Assembly: GCA_033439685.1 (NCBI GenBank)
Contig: JAUEDM010000004.1
Location: 4,154,001 to 4,218,000, forward strand
Length of the DNA stretch: 64,000 bases
Reading direction: 5' to 3'
Origin: Apodospora peruviana
Lineage: Eukaryota; Ascomycota; Sordariomycetes; Sordariales; Lasiosphaeriaceae
Positions 1 to 11,341 of this stretch are shown here, piece after piece; within the stretch, counting starts at the first letter, position 1, and the number at the start of each line of letters is the position of its first letter. Below the pieces are notes generated by a model. That model saw only the letters and a list, made by a program, of their open reading frames with translations, had not been told where the DNA came from and searched no databases. The translations under genes and the position numbers were made by a program.

Positions 1-1009
1 CCTCACAAGCCTCACTTCGTGAACGTGGGGAAAATGACGACACTTTACGATGGCCGCCAGAGGCACAGCCGGGGACTGCTTGGCTTCCCCATTGGTGGGG
101 GTCAGGGGTTCTCCGCAAAATTGGTAGTGCCCACTTTATTGTTCCATTTTACCCCAGCTGTCTTCGGCGATTTATTAACTGTGTCGCTCTTTGGTGGAAG
201 GTTTCTTGTGCTCTTCAGTTGTGCGGGTAACTGGTGTAATAAGAAGAAGGTTCACCAGTTTCCAACTTTATAGTAAGTTTAAGATGGTTCACCTGGTTTC
301 AACGGCCTGTTCTCAACGTCCAGATTTCTTTAGACTAATAATAACACCTGGTCTAGATCCGGGGAGAGCTACGGCCTCGCTTACTCGACTCATGTGACCC
401 CTTCGACACATGTTTAACTTTAATCCTAAAGCCGACCGGCTGACTAATGGAAAGATGTCCCGCCGTTGTTGACAGTGCTTCAATTGAAGCCCTTCATCGA
501 CACGAATGAATATATTGTGAAAGAAAGGAGGATAGGAATAGCTTCATGTATTTCATCACACGGAAAAGAACAGGCAAGATCATCTTGTAATCCCAACGTC
601 ATTGGGGAAAAGCACACCCGCTTTAACCGTTGTCGAAATGAATGGAACCCTTGGGGCAAATGGCATCGGGACTTTCATGTGATGATATACCGCTGGGACT
701 AGCCCGTTACAGCACAGCCGTCGAGGCCGCGCTAATGCCCCGCCCTCGGTCGGCAAAATGCCCCGTCAGCAGTGGAAGCAGCCGTGTTGCCTCGGCTTAG
801 CAACCAGCACTCAACTCACTTGCCGACGTCGCATGCCTTTATTAGAGCTGCAGCACTGCCGTGTGTTTCCGGAACTGAACACTATCTTGGATAATATTAT
901 CAATCTGCCCGGTGAAGCTGTTTGTTGTTTTATACCTCATCTCAATTCAAAAGTGTGTTTTACAGCTTCATCACACACAACCCATCATCAATCCAGACAC
1001 ACATTCACA
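1..1009. other. upstream region of fox2, no gene seen
   Basis: Short open frames here show no recognisable protein and no splice-consistent extension. The last 300 bases are the likely promoter and leader of the beta-oxidation gene. They are rich in CA and TCA before the start codon and carry two CCTCGG boxes, listed separately. Confidence 0.6.
744..795 (+). promoter_or_regulatory. two CCTCGG boxes, candidate fatty-acid response elements
   Basis: CCTCGG occurs at 744-749 and again at 790-795, about 220-265 bases before the fox2 start codon. In Aspergillus and Fusarium the fatty-acid regulators FarA/FarB and CTF1 are known to bind this hexamer upstream of peroxisomal beta-oxidation genes. The sequence and spacing are seen directly; binding is inferred from that knowledge and from the identity of the downstream gene. 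Confidence 0.5.
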
Positions 1010-3986
1010 ATGGCTGAGCAATTGAGATACGACGGCCAGGTCGTTGTTGTTACTGGCGCCGGTGGCGGTCTCGGCAAGGCCTATGCCACCTTCTTCGGCT
1101 CCCGGGGCGCCAGTGTGGTCGTAAATGACCTCGGTGGCTCGTTCAAGGGAGAGGGCACTTCCACCAAGGTTAGTCAATTCAAATCCGCTGGGCGCATTGA
1201 AACGTTCTGACAACCCATCTATCACAGGCTGCCGACGTCGTTGTCAACGAGATCAAGGCCGCGGGCGGCAAGGCAGTCGCCAACTACGACAGCGTCGAGG
1301 ACGGCGACAAGATCATCGACACAGCCATCAAGGCATTTGGGCGCATCGACATCCTCATCAACAACGCCGGCATCCTCCGCGATGTCAGCTTCAAGAACAT
1401 GAAGGACCAGGACTGGGATCTGATCTTCAAGGTCCACGTCAAGGGCAGCTACAAGTGCGCGCGCGCCGCCTGGCCGCATTTCCGCAAGCAAAAGTACGGC
1501 CGCGTTATCAACACCGCCTCCGCTGCCGGTCTGTTCGGCAACTTCGGCCAGGCCAACTACTCGGCCGCCAAGCTGGCAATGGTTGGCTTCACCGAGACCC
1601 TCGCCAAGGAGGGTGCCAAGTACAACATCATCTCCAACGTTATCGCGCCTGTGGCCGCCAGCCGCATGACCGAGACCGTCATGCCGCCCGATCTGCTGGC
1701 ACTCATGAAGCCCGAGTGGGTCGTTCCCCTCGTGGCTGTCCTGGTGCACAAGAGCAACACGAGCGAGAGCGGGTCCATCTTTGAGGTTGGTGGCGGTCAC
1801 ATCGCGAAGCTCCGGTGGGAGCGGTCCAGCGGCCAGCTCCTCAAGTGCGACGAGAGCTACACCCCGTCTGCGGTCCTCAAGAAGTGGGACGAGGTGACAG
1901 ACTTCTCCAACCCGCAGTACCCCAGCGGACCCAATGACTTCCTGACGCTCCTAGAGGAGTCGGTCAAGATGGGTTCGAATGAGCAGGGCGAGAAGGTTGA
2001 TTTTAGTGGACGTGTTGCGCTCGTCACTGGTGGCGGAGCTGGCATCGGTCGCGCTTACTGCTTGGCGTTTGCCAGACATGGCGCCTCCGTCGTTGTCAAC
2101 GACCTCGTCAACCCCGACGATGTCGTTAACGAGATTAAGAAGATGGGAGGAAAGGCTGTTGGTGCCAAGTTCTCAGCTGAGGACGGTGATGCTGTTGTCA
2201 AGGCCGCCATTGACGCCTTTGGACGCGTTGACATTGTTGTCAACAACGCCGGTATCCTCAGGGACAAGGCCTTCAACAACATGGATGATAGCCTCTGGGA
2301 CCCGGTCATGAACGTCCACGCACGCGGAACCTACAAGGTCACCAAGGCCGCCTGGCCTTATTTCCTCAAGCAAAAGTATGGTCGTGTTCTGAACACCACG
2401 TCCACCAGCGGTATCTACGGCAATTTTGGCCAGGCCAACTACTCTGCGGCGGTAAGTCATCACGCCCCTTAAAGCCCAAATTGTAACAGTAACTAACTAG
2501 TGATTAGAAATGCGCCATCCTCGGCTTCTCCCGCGCCCTTGCCCTGGAGGGAGCCAAGTACAACATCTTTGTCAACACCATCGCCCCCAACGCCGGCACC
2601 GCCATGACCAAGACGATCCTGCCCGAGGAGCTCGTCCAGGCCTTCAAGCCCGATTACATTGCTCCTCTGGTCCTTGCGCTCTGCAGCGACAAGGTGCCCA
2701 AGAACCCCACCGGCGGTCTGTACGAGGTCGGCAGCGGCTGGGCCGGCCAGACGAGGTGGCAGCGCACGGGCGGCCACGGCTTCCCCGTCGACGTCCCCCT
2801 CACTCCTGAGGAGGTCGTCAAGCACTGGAAGGACATTGTCACCTTTGATGGCCGCGCCGACCACCCGGAGAAGACGCAGGACAGCTTGCAGAAGATCATG
2901 GCCAACATGGAGAACCGGAGCGGTGGCGAGGCAGGAAAGGTATGATTTACCCGTGTCCTACCATTTCTTGGTGTGTCTGTATCATAGTAAAATAGTGTAG
3001 AAAGTTTTATGAATACCTGTTAACGAGTTTCGTGTCTCTGGTGTTGTAGAGTGAAGGCGACAATCAATACCTCCAGGCCATCCAGAAAGCCCAGGGGGCT
3101 GAGGGACAGGGTACCGAGTTCAAGTATACCGAGCGCGACGTGATGCTGTACAATCTCGGTATCGGCGCCAAGCGGAATGAGATCAAGTATATCTTGTAAG
3201 TTTGCCCTCCCTAACTTAGCCCTCACAACATACCCCTGACTTGTGTGATAAAGTGAGGGCAACGATGAATTCCAAGTAATCCCCACCTTTGGCGTGATTC
3301 CCCCCTTCGACGCAGAAATGCCCTACAGCTTCGACGACATCGTGCCCAATTTCTCTCCGATGATGCTGCTCCATGGCGAACAGTACCTCGAAGTCAAGAA
3401 GTACCCCATTCCTACCTCGGGCCGTTTGATCAGCAAGGGTAAATTGTTGGAGGTAGTCGACAAGGGCAACGCAGCGATCGTCAAGAACGGTGTCAGCACA
3501 ATCAACGCCGAAACAGGCGAAGAGCTTTTTTATAACGAGATGACGGTGTTCCTGAGAGGGTGTGGCGGGTTCGGAGGCCAGAAGAAGCCGCAGGACCGTG
3601 GAGCCAGCACGGCGGCGAATAAGCCGCCCAACAGGATGCCGGATGTTGTTGTCGAAGAAAAGACGACCGAGGAGCAGGCTGCCGTGTATAGATTGAGCGG
3701 TGACTATAATCCTCTTCACGTGGATCCGGCTTTTGCCAAGATGGGCGGGTTCAAGCAGCCGATTTTGCATGGACTTTGCTTCTTTGGGATTGCGGGTAAG
3801 GCTGTTTATGAGAAATTTGGGGAGTTTAGGAATATCAAGGTAAGGTTTGCGGGGACGGTTATGCCGGGCCAGACGCTGGTGACCGAGATGTGGAAGGAGG
3901 GTGGGAAGGTTATTTTCCAGACTAAGGTCAAGGAGACGGGGAAGTTGGCTATTGGTGGGGCTGCTGCGGAGCTTGTGAAGGCTTGA
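1010..3986 (+). CDS. fox2: peroxisomal multifunctional beta-oxidation protein (MFE-2)
   Basis: Performs the hydration and (3R)-hydroxyacyl-CoA dehydrogenation steps of peroxisomal fatty-acid beta-oxidation. Exons 1010-1168, 1228-2451, 2508-2939, 3050-3195 and 3254-3986 join in phase to 897 residues, the usual size of fungal MFE-2. Two short-chain dehydrogenase domains lie in tandem (about residues 10-235 and 315-555). Each has a Gly-rich NAD site (GAGGGLG, GGGAGIG), an NNAGI motif and a YSAAK catalytic motif; intron 2 splits the second YSAAK just before its lysine. The C-terminal part is a hot-dog hydratase 2 with SGDYNPLHVDPAF, whose Asp and His are catalytic. The start ATG has a good context and lies just upstream of the first SDR fold. 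The C-terminus reads ELVKA, so no canonical SKL-type peroxisomal signal is visible. Family assignment is very secure. Confidence 0.95.
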
Positions 3987-5551
3987 GGAATTGCCGAAGG
4001 GAAGGTAGGCGGTATGTAGATGGTGGTGGATGTATTTTGGAACGGCTGTCGAACGATGTTGGTTCAACATTTGGGTGGAGGCCAAGTTTTCACTTTATTA
4101 CAGTTTCCTGTTTGTTTGTTGGTAGATCTACAGTCTTTTGTTGTGGTCGTTTTGTGTGTGTTAATATCAACTATTTATTCAGTCAACTGTTCTTCATGGT
4201 GATATGTTACGTACATAAGTAGGATGAAAGGGAGGGGGAAGGGGGGGGGGGGGGGGGGGGGGAGTTAATCGTCTCAGGTATTTACCTTATCCATCCGATG
4301 TCAACTGCTCTCTCCCCCTTTTCCTCAAAACAACGGCATGAAGTAAACAGAGAAGACAACAACTTAGGAACAAAACCACGCAAATAAAATGAACCGATTG
4401 TATTCTGTAACCATGCAAAAAACGATCGCTATAGGCTTAACCATAAGGTCTACCTATCTAGGGGTATCTGGAGGTATCAAAGGCAAAGAAAGACCTAATA
4501 GGACTCCCGAACGCCATGAACTCCAGTTTGACCAACCGACCGTCGTCGAGACCGATCCGTAAAAAAAGAAGAAACCAGCCAGATAGGATGACCAAAAAGA
4601 CCAGACCATAAAACTCCTTGACCTCCCGTTATCTCCCTTCGCAGCCGGATCTTCGTCATGATGATGATACTGGCCACGGCTGCTGCATGCACGGCCGTCA
4701 GAAGTCGAAGACGGCACAACGCAGAGGTAATTAGGTAGGTAGTCGGCTGTTGACTGACTGACTGCAACTGTGGCCGACTTGCGTTGAAGCAGGCCGTATT
4801 ACCATGGCTTTTCCACGATATCCTCAATCATTCCACGAATATCATAGAACATACATTATCCACCATCATAAAACCCAACCCTATTTTGTCTATCCCTTGC
4901 TGCCTCGGTAAATGTATGAACCTGTGAATGCACCCATGTATGGCCATGACCCGAACTCCATATGCTGAAAAAGATAGTAGGTTGTTTGAGACGAACTGTG
5001 CCTTGAACGAAAAAGAAAATGGAAGAAATTCATGTTAGCGAACATGCACTTCTCAAGAGCACCTGAGAGGAGGTACTGAGATCTTGGTCTCGTGGCGAAC
5101 TTTGGTGTTGTCGTGATATGAGCCGGGCCGACTTTGGCTTTGCCGAACGAGGATGTTTTGTTGATGGCTGTCCTGCTCCCTAAACTTGAGAGCAACAGCG
5201 TTGTAGTTTGCACGTTGATGTTGAACTTTTGTTCGGTAAAATATGTGATTTTGTTTGGTATGGGAATGCAGGTATGTATGTATTATGATCTGTTGTGACT
5301 GGTGAATGTTTTTGTTGTTTCCAACAGTTCAACCGTGTTGAAGACGTCGCCGACGGCAGGCACTGTCTTGAAAGTTCGCCTGCAGGTCCCAAACTTGGTC
5401 CCCAACACCACCCGCAAATCACTTGTCGATGATCTGCGGAGGAAATGCCCGACCCGAGAAAGTTGAGTCGAGGTTGAGCAACCTTCGCAGGGAACTCGAC
5501 AGAACCGATATCAGCTCATCGACCGGCGTCTCCTCCACCGTCACCTAATCC
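3987..5551. other. convergent 3' intergenic region
   Basis: Lies between the 3' ends of fox2 and the large disordered-protein gene. Open frames are short and unrecognised. The only striking element is the homopolymeric G run at 4241-4262. Confidence 0.6.
4241..4262 (+). repeat. 22-base poly-G tract
   Basis: An uninterrupted run of 22 G, preceded by the G-rich stretch GGGAGGGGGAA. It lies about 255 bases downstream of the fox2 stop codon. It could form a G-quadruplex, and its exact length may be unreliable in an assembly. Confidence 0.9.
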
Positions 5552-8500
5552 TCAAAAAAAAGGAAACTGGCTGTTGTTGCCCTCGTTGTTCCCACCTCTC
5601 ATCATGATATCACTCAAGCTACCTTGCAAATACTCCTGCCCATCGGCAGTTATACCTTGCACAGGCGCCGTCGTCGGTACCGATCCTGAAGCCGCGGACG
5701 AGCCCACATAGACATAGCTATTACCTGTCCCGGTTCGGTTACCTAGGTGATTGGGCGATTGAATCATATTCTGTGACCAGGGCCCACTAAAAGAAGCCGA
5801 AGATCCATTCGGAAACCCCTGAGCTCCTCTTGTAGAGCCAAGGATCCATGGAGGAGGAGGAGAAGAATTCCCGGTATTAGCACCCTGCGGCGTTCCGAAT
5901 ACCATCGGAGGCATCGAGGTCACCGGAGGAACATGACCTTGGAAATGAAATTGTGGGGGTCGGGCATAAGTTGCGTTCGCTGCCATTGGACCACCAGCTG
6001 TGAATCCATACTGGAACTGGTGATGATATGTACCGCCGGAATTCATGTGGATACTACCACTCGGCATCGTGACAGGAGTCTGGATGTAAGTCAAGGCCTC
6101 CGGACCAGCAGCAGAAGCCGAGATCATGTTCATAAAGGACCGGCCCGGCATTGTGACAGGAGTTTGGTTGTAAGTCGAAACCTGCGGAGCAGCAGATGAA
6201 GCCGAGCTCATGTTTATTGATGAGGAGCGGCCATTCTGGATTGCCGTAGCTTGACCATGACCTTCTGCTGCCGTGTTGACGGTGGCGGTCTGAGAAGAAC
6301 TTGCTGCTTCGGAAGTAGTGACATCAGCAAACAGCGCCGGGTCAAGCATCGCCATGAAATTCGCAGGGGCGGAGGCGTGTCGAGGTTGCGGAGCAGCAAA
6401 GGAAGAAGCGGCAGGAACATAACCATTGGCTCGCGGAGTACTTGGTAGCTGAGTACTGGGTAGCTGGGTACTCGGTAGCTGCGAGCTGCTCGACATGTTC
6501 CCACTGCCAACAGCTGCCCCCCTAGCGGCCTTTGTTCTAGCCCTGTTCCGCAGAATCTCCGTTTCGGCTCTCGATCCAGTAGCACCCCCTAAAATAGTTC
6601 TGTTGTTAAGCATATATTGCGAAGGCGATTCCGTAACAGACGTCTCTGCTTGGAAAGCAGGAGGCGTATGGGAAGGTGGTGGTCCTGCTGCTGCAAAAGC
6701 CCCTGAGGCGTCAGCAGCCGACGTTGATGCCGGACCAGAACTCTGAGCCCTGATAAAACTGCCATCGTTCGTGGACGGAGTCGGAGTCTGCTGCTGCACT
6801 AAAGGATGCCCCGCGAGTCCCGGAATCTTCTCCAACATATGGGCAGGCAGTGGGATAGGAATAGGTGTATAGGACCGGCAAGTGAACGGCTTAACAGGCT
6901 CCTGTTGCTGTGGTGTTTCGCTCCGCGGTCGCTGGGGCGGTATGGTAGGAATAGGAATAGGGGTGTGAGACCGGCGAGAGAACTGACTGACCGGAGTCTC
7001 TTGCTCTGCTGCTCCGCCCAATTCGGGCTTTGGCGGCGGTATGGTAGGAATAGGAATAGGAGTTTTAGACGGGTGAGTGAATTTACTAACAGGATTCTCC
7101 TGCTCTGCTCCTCCGCTCGGTTCTGGCGTTGCTGAGACTGTCCCCCTACCCGGGGGCTTCTTGACAGGAATAACACTCTCAAAACTGTTCGTTAAGCCAG
7201 GATAGCTCTTGCGCTTTCTGCTTTGTGGTGGCAGTTTTGGATCAAGGTCACTTGGTCCCGGTGGCCCATCTGACTTTCGACGAGAAGCGTCTGGTTTAGC
7301 GTGAGCCTGCGCGACGTTTGGCGGAGAGCCAGTTCTCATGACTGACTCTCCTGGATGCGTGCTTGATTTCTCGGCACCTTCATTAGCAGGCGGCTGTGGC
7401 AAAAGAGGAACTGGCTGTGTCGCCCTCTGGACGATGTTAGACCCAGTAGGGCTTATCGGCACAAACATGGCCTCCAACGTAGGACATGCGGACGGGGCCA
7501 TGCTTGCGGGGCCTGAATCACTCTCAGGATCCCGACTCTGGGGTTGTGAAGAAACGGGTGCTGGTGGGCCCATATTTGTCTTTGGCGGGATCTCATGAGC
7601 TGCAACTGTCGTGGAAGCTGAGCTTTGGACCGGTCTAGGCGTTGACGACTTCTCAGGTGGAAGAGGAGGCTGGCTGGGTGCCATGTTCTTCAGCGGGAGC
7701 AAAGAGGCTGCCGTTGTCCTGGTAGTTGAGTTCTGGGGTGGTTTTGGTGCTGACGGCTTGTTAGGAGGAAAAGCAGGTTGGTTTTGGGTTATCTTCGGCT
7801 GTCCAGCTTTGGTTTTCTTATTTCCGTCTGCAGTCCCAGAATCCTCAAGCAACTGCGCCGACGATCTGCTCGCTGTCCCTTTGACTGGACCTGCTTTGAC
7901 TGGACCTTCTTTGACTGGAGCTGCCCTCGTGGACGTCTTCCTCACAGGGGACCTAGCGCTTGTGACACTGCCACCGGGTTGCCCTGTCGCAACCTCAGAT
8001 ACATCGGCATCACCGCTAAGCCTTGGAGTCTTTCTCTTCCTTCCGCTTGGCGTAGGTGTAGGAGTATCGGGCTTGTCCTTTTCCTTTTGTGATCTCCGCC
8101 CACCGCCAGAAGTCGTCTGCTTCTTGGAGGTTGTGTCCTCCTCCACGTAGTCGTCGTCGCCATCATCGTCGTCCGCGAACTGGACTTTCTTCTTCCGCTT
8201 CTGTGTTGATGGAGGAGCAGTCTGTTGGCCTTCCGATGGTTGACTAGCAGCCTTCCTGTTGGGAAATGAGGCAGTGATCTCTCCACTCTTGTTTATTTTT
8301 TTGACAGGCTTTCTGTATTCAGACAGAATCTGGTTGGCAGCGGCTACCACGGTAGGTGATCGCTCTCGTACGAATGGGGGTATTGCCGCCGCCATATCCG
8401 AGTCAGAAAATATGGGATATCCATCCTGTGTAAGTCCAGGCTCGGATGTATCTGAGGCAAGTGATCCCTGGATGGCGGCGGACTGGTTTGGCGCCGCAGA

Positions 8501-10210
8501 GGCCAAGGAATTCATGGATCCTTCTCCCCGGACTTGGGAAGAAAATCTGAGAGCATCTTGGCTTTTCGCCTCTCGTTCCACTTGCGCAACTTCAGCGTCA
8601 ACCTCCATGGGCTCCCCGCCAGTGACAGTATTCGCTACCGCCTTCGCTGCAATCTGAAAAGCCTCAATAACCCTCAAGCCCGCCTCCAGAATCTCCCGGT
8701 CGACAGTCGTACCATCAGCCATCACTCTCTCCCCGTTCTCCAACACAGGGAAATAGTTACTCGGGTGGAGCCCTTTTTCTACCAGGTCGGCAATCTCGGC
8801 CTCCATTCTCGAGGCAAAATGGACCTCCGTGACCCTCCGCGGATTGACCGTCCTGGGCGGCGCATCCATCCTAACGTGCAACTCACCGACCGACATCGTG
8901 CGCGGCTTCAAAGACTGCTCCTGCTTCCATGCCATCCAAATGCGGTGCACGTCCTCCTGGCAGCCATTCAGGAAATGAGGAATCAGGCTCTCCCACCCGT
9001 CCTCCTCCAGATGGGTGATCGGAATCTCATACTCGCCGCCCATCACACCCTGGTAATAGCCCAGGTTAGCAGCAATTTCTGGGAGTCCCAAGAACGTAAG
9101 AAACGCCTTCCCGCGCTTGATTTCTCGCTCGGTGATAACGTCGGTCACCAACGCAGGCCGGGGCGTAGCAACAAACTCGTCGATCCAAGAAATGTCGGTT
9201 GTACCGCCGTAGTACTTGGCGATATCCTTGTTGTATTTCATCACTTTGCCCTCTTCGACTATGATGAGCTCGATCAGATTCGCGACCTCCTCGAAGTAGA
9301 GGGATAAACGCCAAGCCGCGCGGGTGAAGGAGAGGCCGCTTTGGGTCATCTCGTACATGATGATGTACTTGATGCCGTCGGACAGCTCGGGCCAGTTGGG
9401 GAGGCTGCGAGAGAGGTCCCTGAGCTGGAATCGCTCGTCGGGTGCTTCTCGCGGGCTGCGGGGGACCGTATCCTCATCCTGTGAAGCTCCAAGGAAGGAC
9501 AGTCGTGGCCCTCTCGGTCCGAGAGAAACGATGCGTGCGGTGTGCCGGACGACCTCACCTGTGGGACCCTCCGGCGGGATCTCAGTGTTTGGTGAGGACG
9601 ACCTGGCTCGAGCAGTGACGCTGATGGCCAGACGGCGCGGTAGAATATGTTGTCTATTATCGCCTGCTTTTGTCTCGCTCTCCGCCATCACCGTATCGGC
9701 CGCTTCTCCGAGGTTTCCATCCTGCTGCTGAAGAGAGCGTGAACCTGACGACGAGGCATCCTGTTGCTGCTTCGTCATATCCTTCACACTAAGAATAAGC
9801 CGTTCCCCTCTCCGCGGCACCGAGGGTTCGTTGTCTTCCTCGTCTTCGTAGTCGTCGTCCTCCTCCTCATTAGATATCTCTTCAGAATCGGTATCGTCAT
9901 CATCCCCACCCTCAGTCTCGGAATCATCATCAGTATCCCCACCGATAACGATAACACGTCCACTGGCAACACAGTTGGCCGCGGCTTCCTTTTTCTGTCG
10001 TTCCTTCCATATCTCTGACGGTCCTCGGCCGGGGTAGTTCATGTCCAGGGAAGGGAAGGCGCACTCCCGCGCGAGGTCCTTGTTGAAGACAACATCTTGG
10101 TGGGCAAAAGTCGGGCGGTCGGGGTCAACGGGACGGTTGTCCTCGCGGTATCGGCCTGGAACCCGGCGTCGAGCCGCGTCTCGGAGTTGCATCCCACCGA
10201 CGGCCGGCAT
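5552..10210 (-). CDS. large, mostly disordered conserved-type protein of unknown function
   Basis: A single open frame of 1,552 residues starting at an ATG. I do not recognise a named family. An acidic D/E block covers about residues 90-131. A region of ordinary, probably folded composition (about 265-530) contains GYYQGVMGGEYEIP and a helix-like Trp-rich stretch. The rest is Pro/Ser/Gln/Ala-rich low complexity. Basic clusters KRKKKVQF, GRKRKTPR and RKRKSYP resemble nuclear localisation signals, so a nuclear role is possible but only inferred. Around residues 1033-1120 a unit of about 30 residues ending in TPIPIP occurs three times, and a QTPVTMP unit occurs twice nearer the C-terminus. No intron is needed, unusual for a gene this long in this window. 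Confidence 0.85.
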   Translation of the reverse strand: MPAVGGMQLRDAARRRVPGRYREDNRPVDPDRPTFAHQDVVFNKDLARECAFPSLDMNYPGRGPSEIWKERQKKEAAANCVASGRVIVIGGDTDDDSETEGGDDDDTDSEEISNEEEDDDYEDEEDNEPSVPRRGERLILSVKDMTKQQQDASSSGSRSLQQQDGNLGEAADTVMAESETKAGDNRQHILPRRLAISVTARARSSSPNTEIPPEGPTGEVVRHTARIVSLGPRGPRLSFLGASQDEDTVPRSPREAPDERFQLRDLSRSLPNWPELSDGIKYIIMYEMTQSGLSFTRAAWRLSLYFEEVANLIELIIVEEGKVMKYNKDIAKYYGGTTDISWIDEFVATPRPALVTDVITEREIKRGKAFLTFLGLPEIAANLGYYQGVMGGEYEIPITHLEEDGWESLIPHFLNGCQEDVHRIWMAWKQEQSLKPRTMSVGELHVRMDAPPRTVNPRRVTEVHFASRMEAEIADLVEKGLHPSNYFPVLENGERVMADGTTVDREILEAGLRVIEAFQIAAKAVANTVTGGEPMEVDAEVAQVEREAKSQDALRFSSQVRGEGSMNSLASAAPNQSAAIQGSLASDTSEPGLTQDGYPIFSDSDMAAAIPPFVRERSPTVVAAANQILSEYRKPVKKINKSGEITASFPNRKAASQPSEGQQTAPPSTQKRKKKVQFADDDDGDDDYVEEDTTSKKQTTSGGGRRSQKEKDKPDTPTPTPSGRKRKTPRLSGDADVSEVATGQPGGSVTSARSPVRKTSTRAAPVKEGPVKAGPVKGTASRSSAQLLEDSGTADGNKKTKAGQPKITQNQPAFPPNKPSAPKPPQNSTTRTTAASLLPLKNMAPSQPPLPPEKSSTPRPVQSSASTTVAAHEIPPKTNMGPPAPVSSQPQSRDPESDSGPASMAPSACPTLEAMFVPISPTGSNIVQRATQPVPLLPQPPANEGAEKSSTHPGESVMRTGSPPNVAQAHAKPDASRRKSDGPPGPSDLDPKLPPQSRKRKSYPGLTNSFESVIPVKKPPGRGTVSATPEPSGGAEQENPVSKFTHPSKTPIPIPTIPPPKPELGGAAEQETPVSQFSRRSHTPIPIPTIPPQRPRSETPQQQEPVKPFTCRSYTPIPIPLPAHMLEKIPGLAGHPLVQQQTPTPSTNDGSFIRAQSSGPASTSAADASGAFAAAGPPPSHTPPAFQAETSVTESPSQYMLNNRTILGGATGSRAETEILRNRARTKAARGAAVGSGNMSSSSQLPSTQLPSTQLPSTPRANGYVPAASSFAAPQPRHASAPANFMAMLDPALFADVTTSEAASSSQTATVNTAAEGHGQATAIQNGRSSSINMSSASSAAPQVSTYNQTPVTMPGRSFMNMISASAAGPEALTYIQTPVTMPSGSIHMNSGGTYHHQFQYGFTAGGPMAANATYARPPQFHFQGHVPPVTSMPPMVFGTPQGANTGNSSPPPPWILGSTRGAQGFPNGSSASFSGPWSQNMIQSPNHLGNRTGTGNSYVYVGSSAASGSVPTTAPVQGITADGQEYLQGSLSDIMMRGGNNEGNNSQFPFF
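6850..7115 (-). repeat. three-fold coding repeat ending in TPIPIP
   Basis: Within the large disordered protein, three successive units of about 28-30 residues share the pattern E-x-P-V-x-x-F, then a basic/Ser stretch, then TPIPIP. At DNA level the sequence GGTATGGTAGGAATAGGAAT recurs on the plus strand. The third unit diverges after its Pro-Ile run. Confidence 0.8.
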
Positions 10211-11107
10211 GACGACGCGTCGCTTTTGCGTCCCCCTCTCGTGTATGGAGCTGTTGTTAGGGGGAGAAGGTTGTCAGTTTAACTTCACTTGAGGTTGATG
10301 AGGTAAGTGACGTTTGAGGAGGAGGAGGAGAAGGAGGAGGATGGCCAGCTCTTCGAAGGCGGTGTGCCGGTTTTATATCAAGATGGTGTAGAGGTTGACT
10401 CACAGGCATCAAAAGCTCGGCATCCAGTCGACGAGTTTCATACGGCGGTGGATTTGGGGAGGTTGATGTTGTGGGAGGTGAAGATAAATTCTGTGGGAAG
10501 AATAAAAACCTCAAGGGCATAAATAGTTGTCAACAAACGAACTTTCATCTGATATCGGACCAAATGTTAATCAGGGGTAAGAATGAGGAAGCAGCTGTCG
10601 GAAAGACCACATGGCCACTCTGCTCTAACGCGATAATCAGATGAGGCCAAGAGATAAGAGGGATGAGTAACGGAGTCCAAAATCAGCGATGTTGAGCTAG
10701 TTGTGAAAGAAACCTTGTACTGGAGTGAACCAGATGGTTCCAGTTTGACGATAAAGGGGTTGCTCATTGCCAAGTAAACAAACACTAGATATCATGTTGG
10801 TCAGAGACCATAGTCACCAACCAAAACCATATCACTCAACACGAACCACCAAACCACCCAGCTTTGGGAGTCCGACGACGATGACTGTTTGCAGCCTAAC
10901 CCATACTAATAACAAAAGACCATCCCCAGTTGTTGCTCATTCCCCTTGCCACATTAATAATGCAAATCAGAACTCGGCCAGTACAGAAGAAGAAACAACC
11001 GGGAAAACAAAGCCATAAATATATCCTCGAAAGCCCCCTTCACTCATGAATATCATCAGACCGCGAGGTCAAAAAAAGGTATAGTGTTCCTCAACCCTAA
11101 AACGCCA
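10211..11107. other. intergenic region, no gene seen
   Basis: Leader side of the disordered-protein gene and 3' side of the pseudophosphatase gene. It contains GA-rich triplets (10317-10342) and no recognisable coding sequence. Confidence 0.55.
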
Positions 11108-11341
11108 TCATGTCAACATTGGACGGCCAAAGGCAACGTCGCCCAACAACCCGCTCGAAGGCTCCCCGCCCTGAACAAATGGCACAGAACCTCGACTGAC
11201 GTATCTCTCCTCACCCATCCCGTCGCCCGTCTTGGTACCACCCATACCCTCACTGGTGGTATCCATCGTACCCTTGATCTGTCGTTTGGAATGTTGTGCG
11301 TGTATGTCCACATCAGCAGAAAAGCCAAAAGCAAAGTCGTC
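11108..11341 (-). pseudogene. second, untranslated copy of the pseudophosphatase 3' end
   Basis: In the same frame as the upstream gene and directly after its TAG, 77 codons remain open to the next stop at 11108-11110. They repeat the gene's own tail: QHSKRQIKGTMD against QHSKRHIEDTMD, then EERYVSRGSVPFVQGG against EERYVSRGFAPFVQGG. The two copies therefore arose by in-frame tandem duplication, and one TAG now excludes this one. It could also be reached by readthrough or an unrecognised intron. Confidence 0.6.

Noticed and set aside
1125..1784. Long plus- and minus-strand frames overlapping the fox2 exons
   Set aside because: They are alternate frames of a gene with clear domains and in-phase splicing; they show no domain of their own.
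4231..4262. G run as a telomere or centromere feature
   Set aside because: It is a pure homopolymer without TTAGGG units and sits between two ordinary genes.
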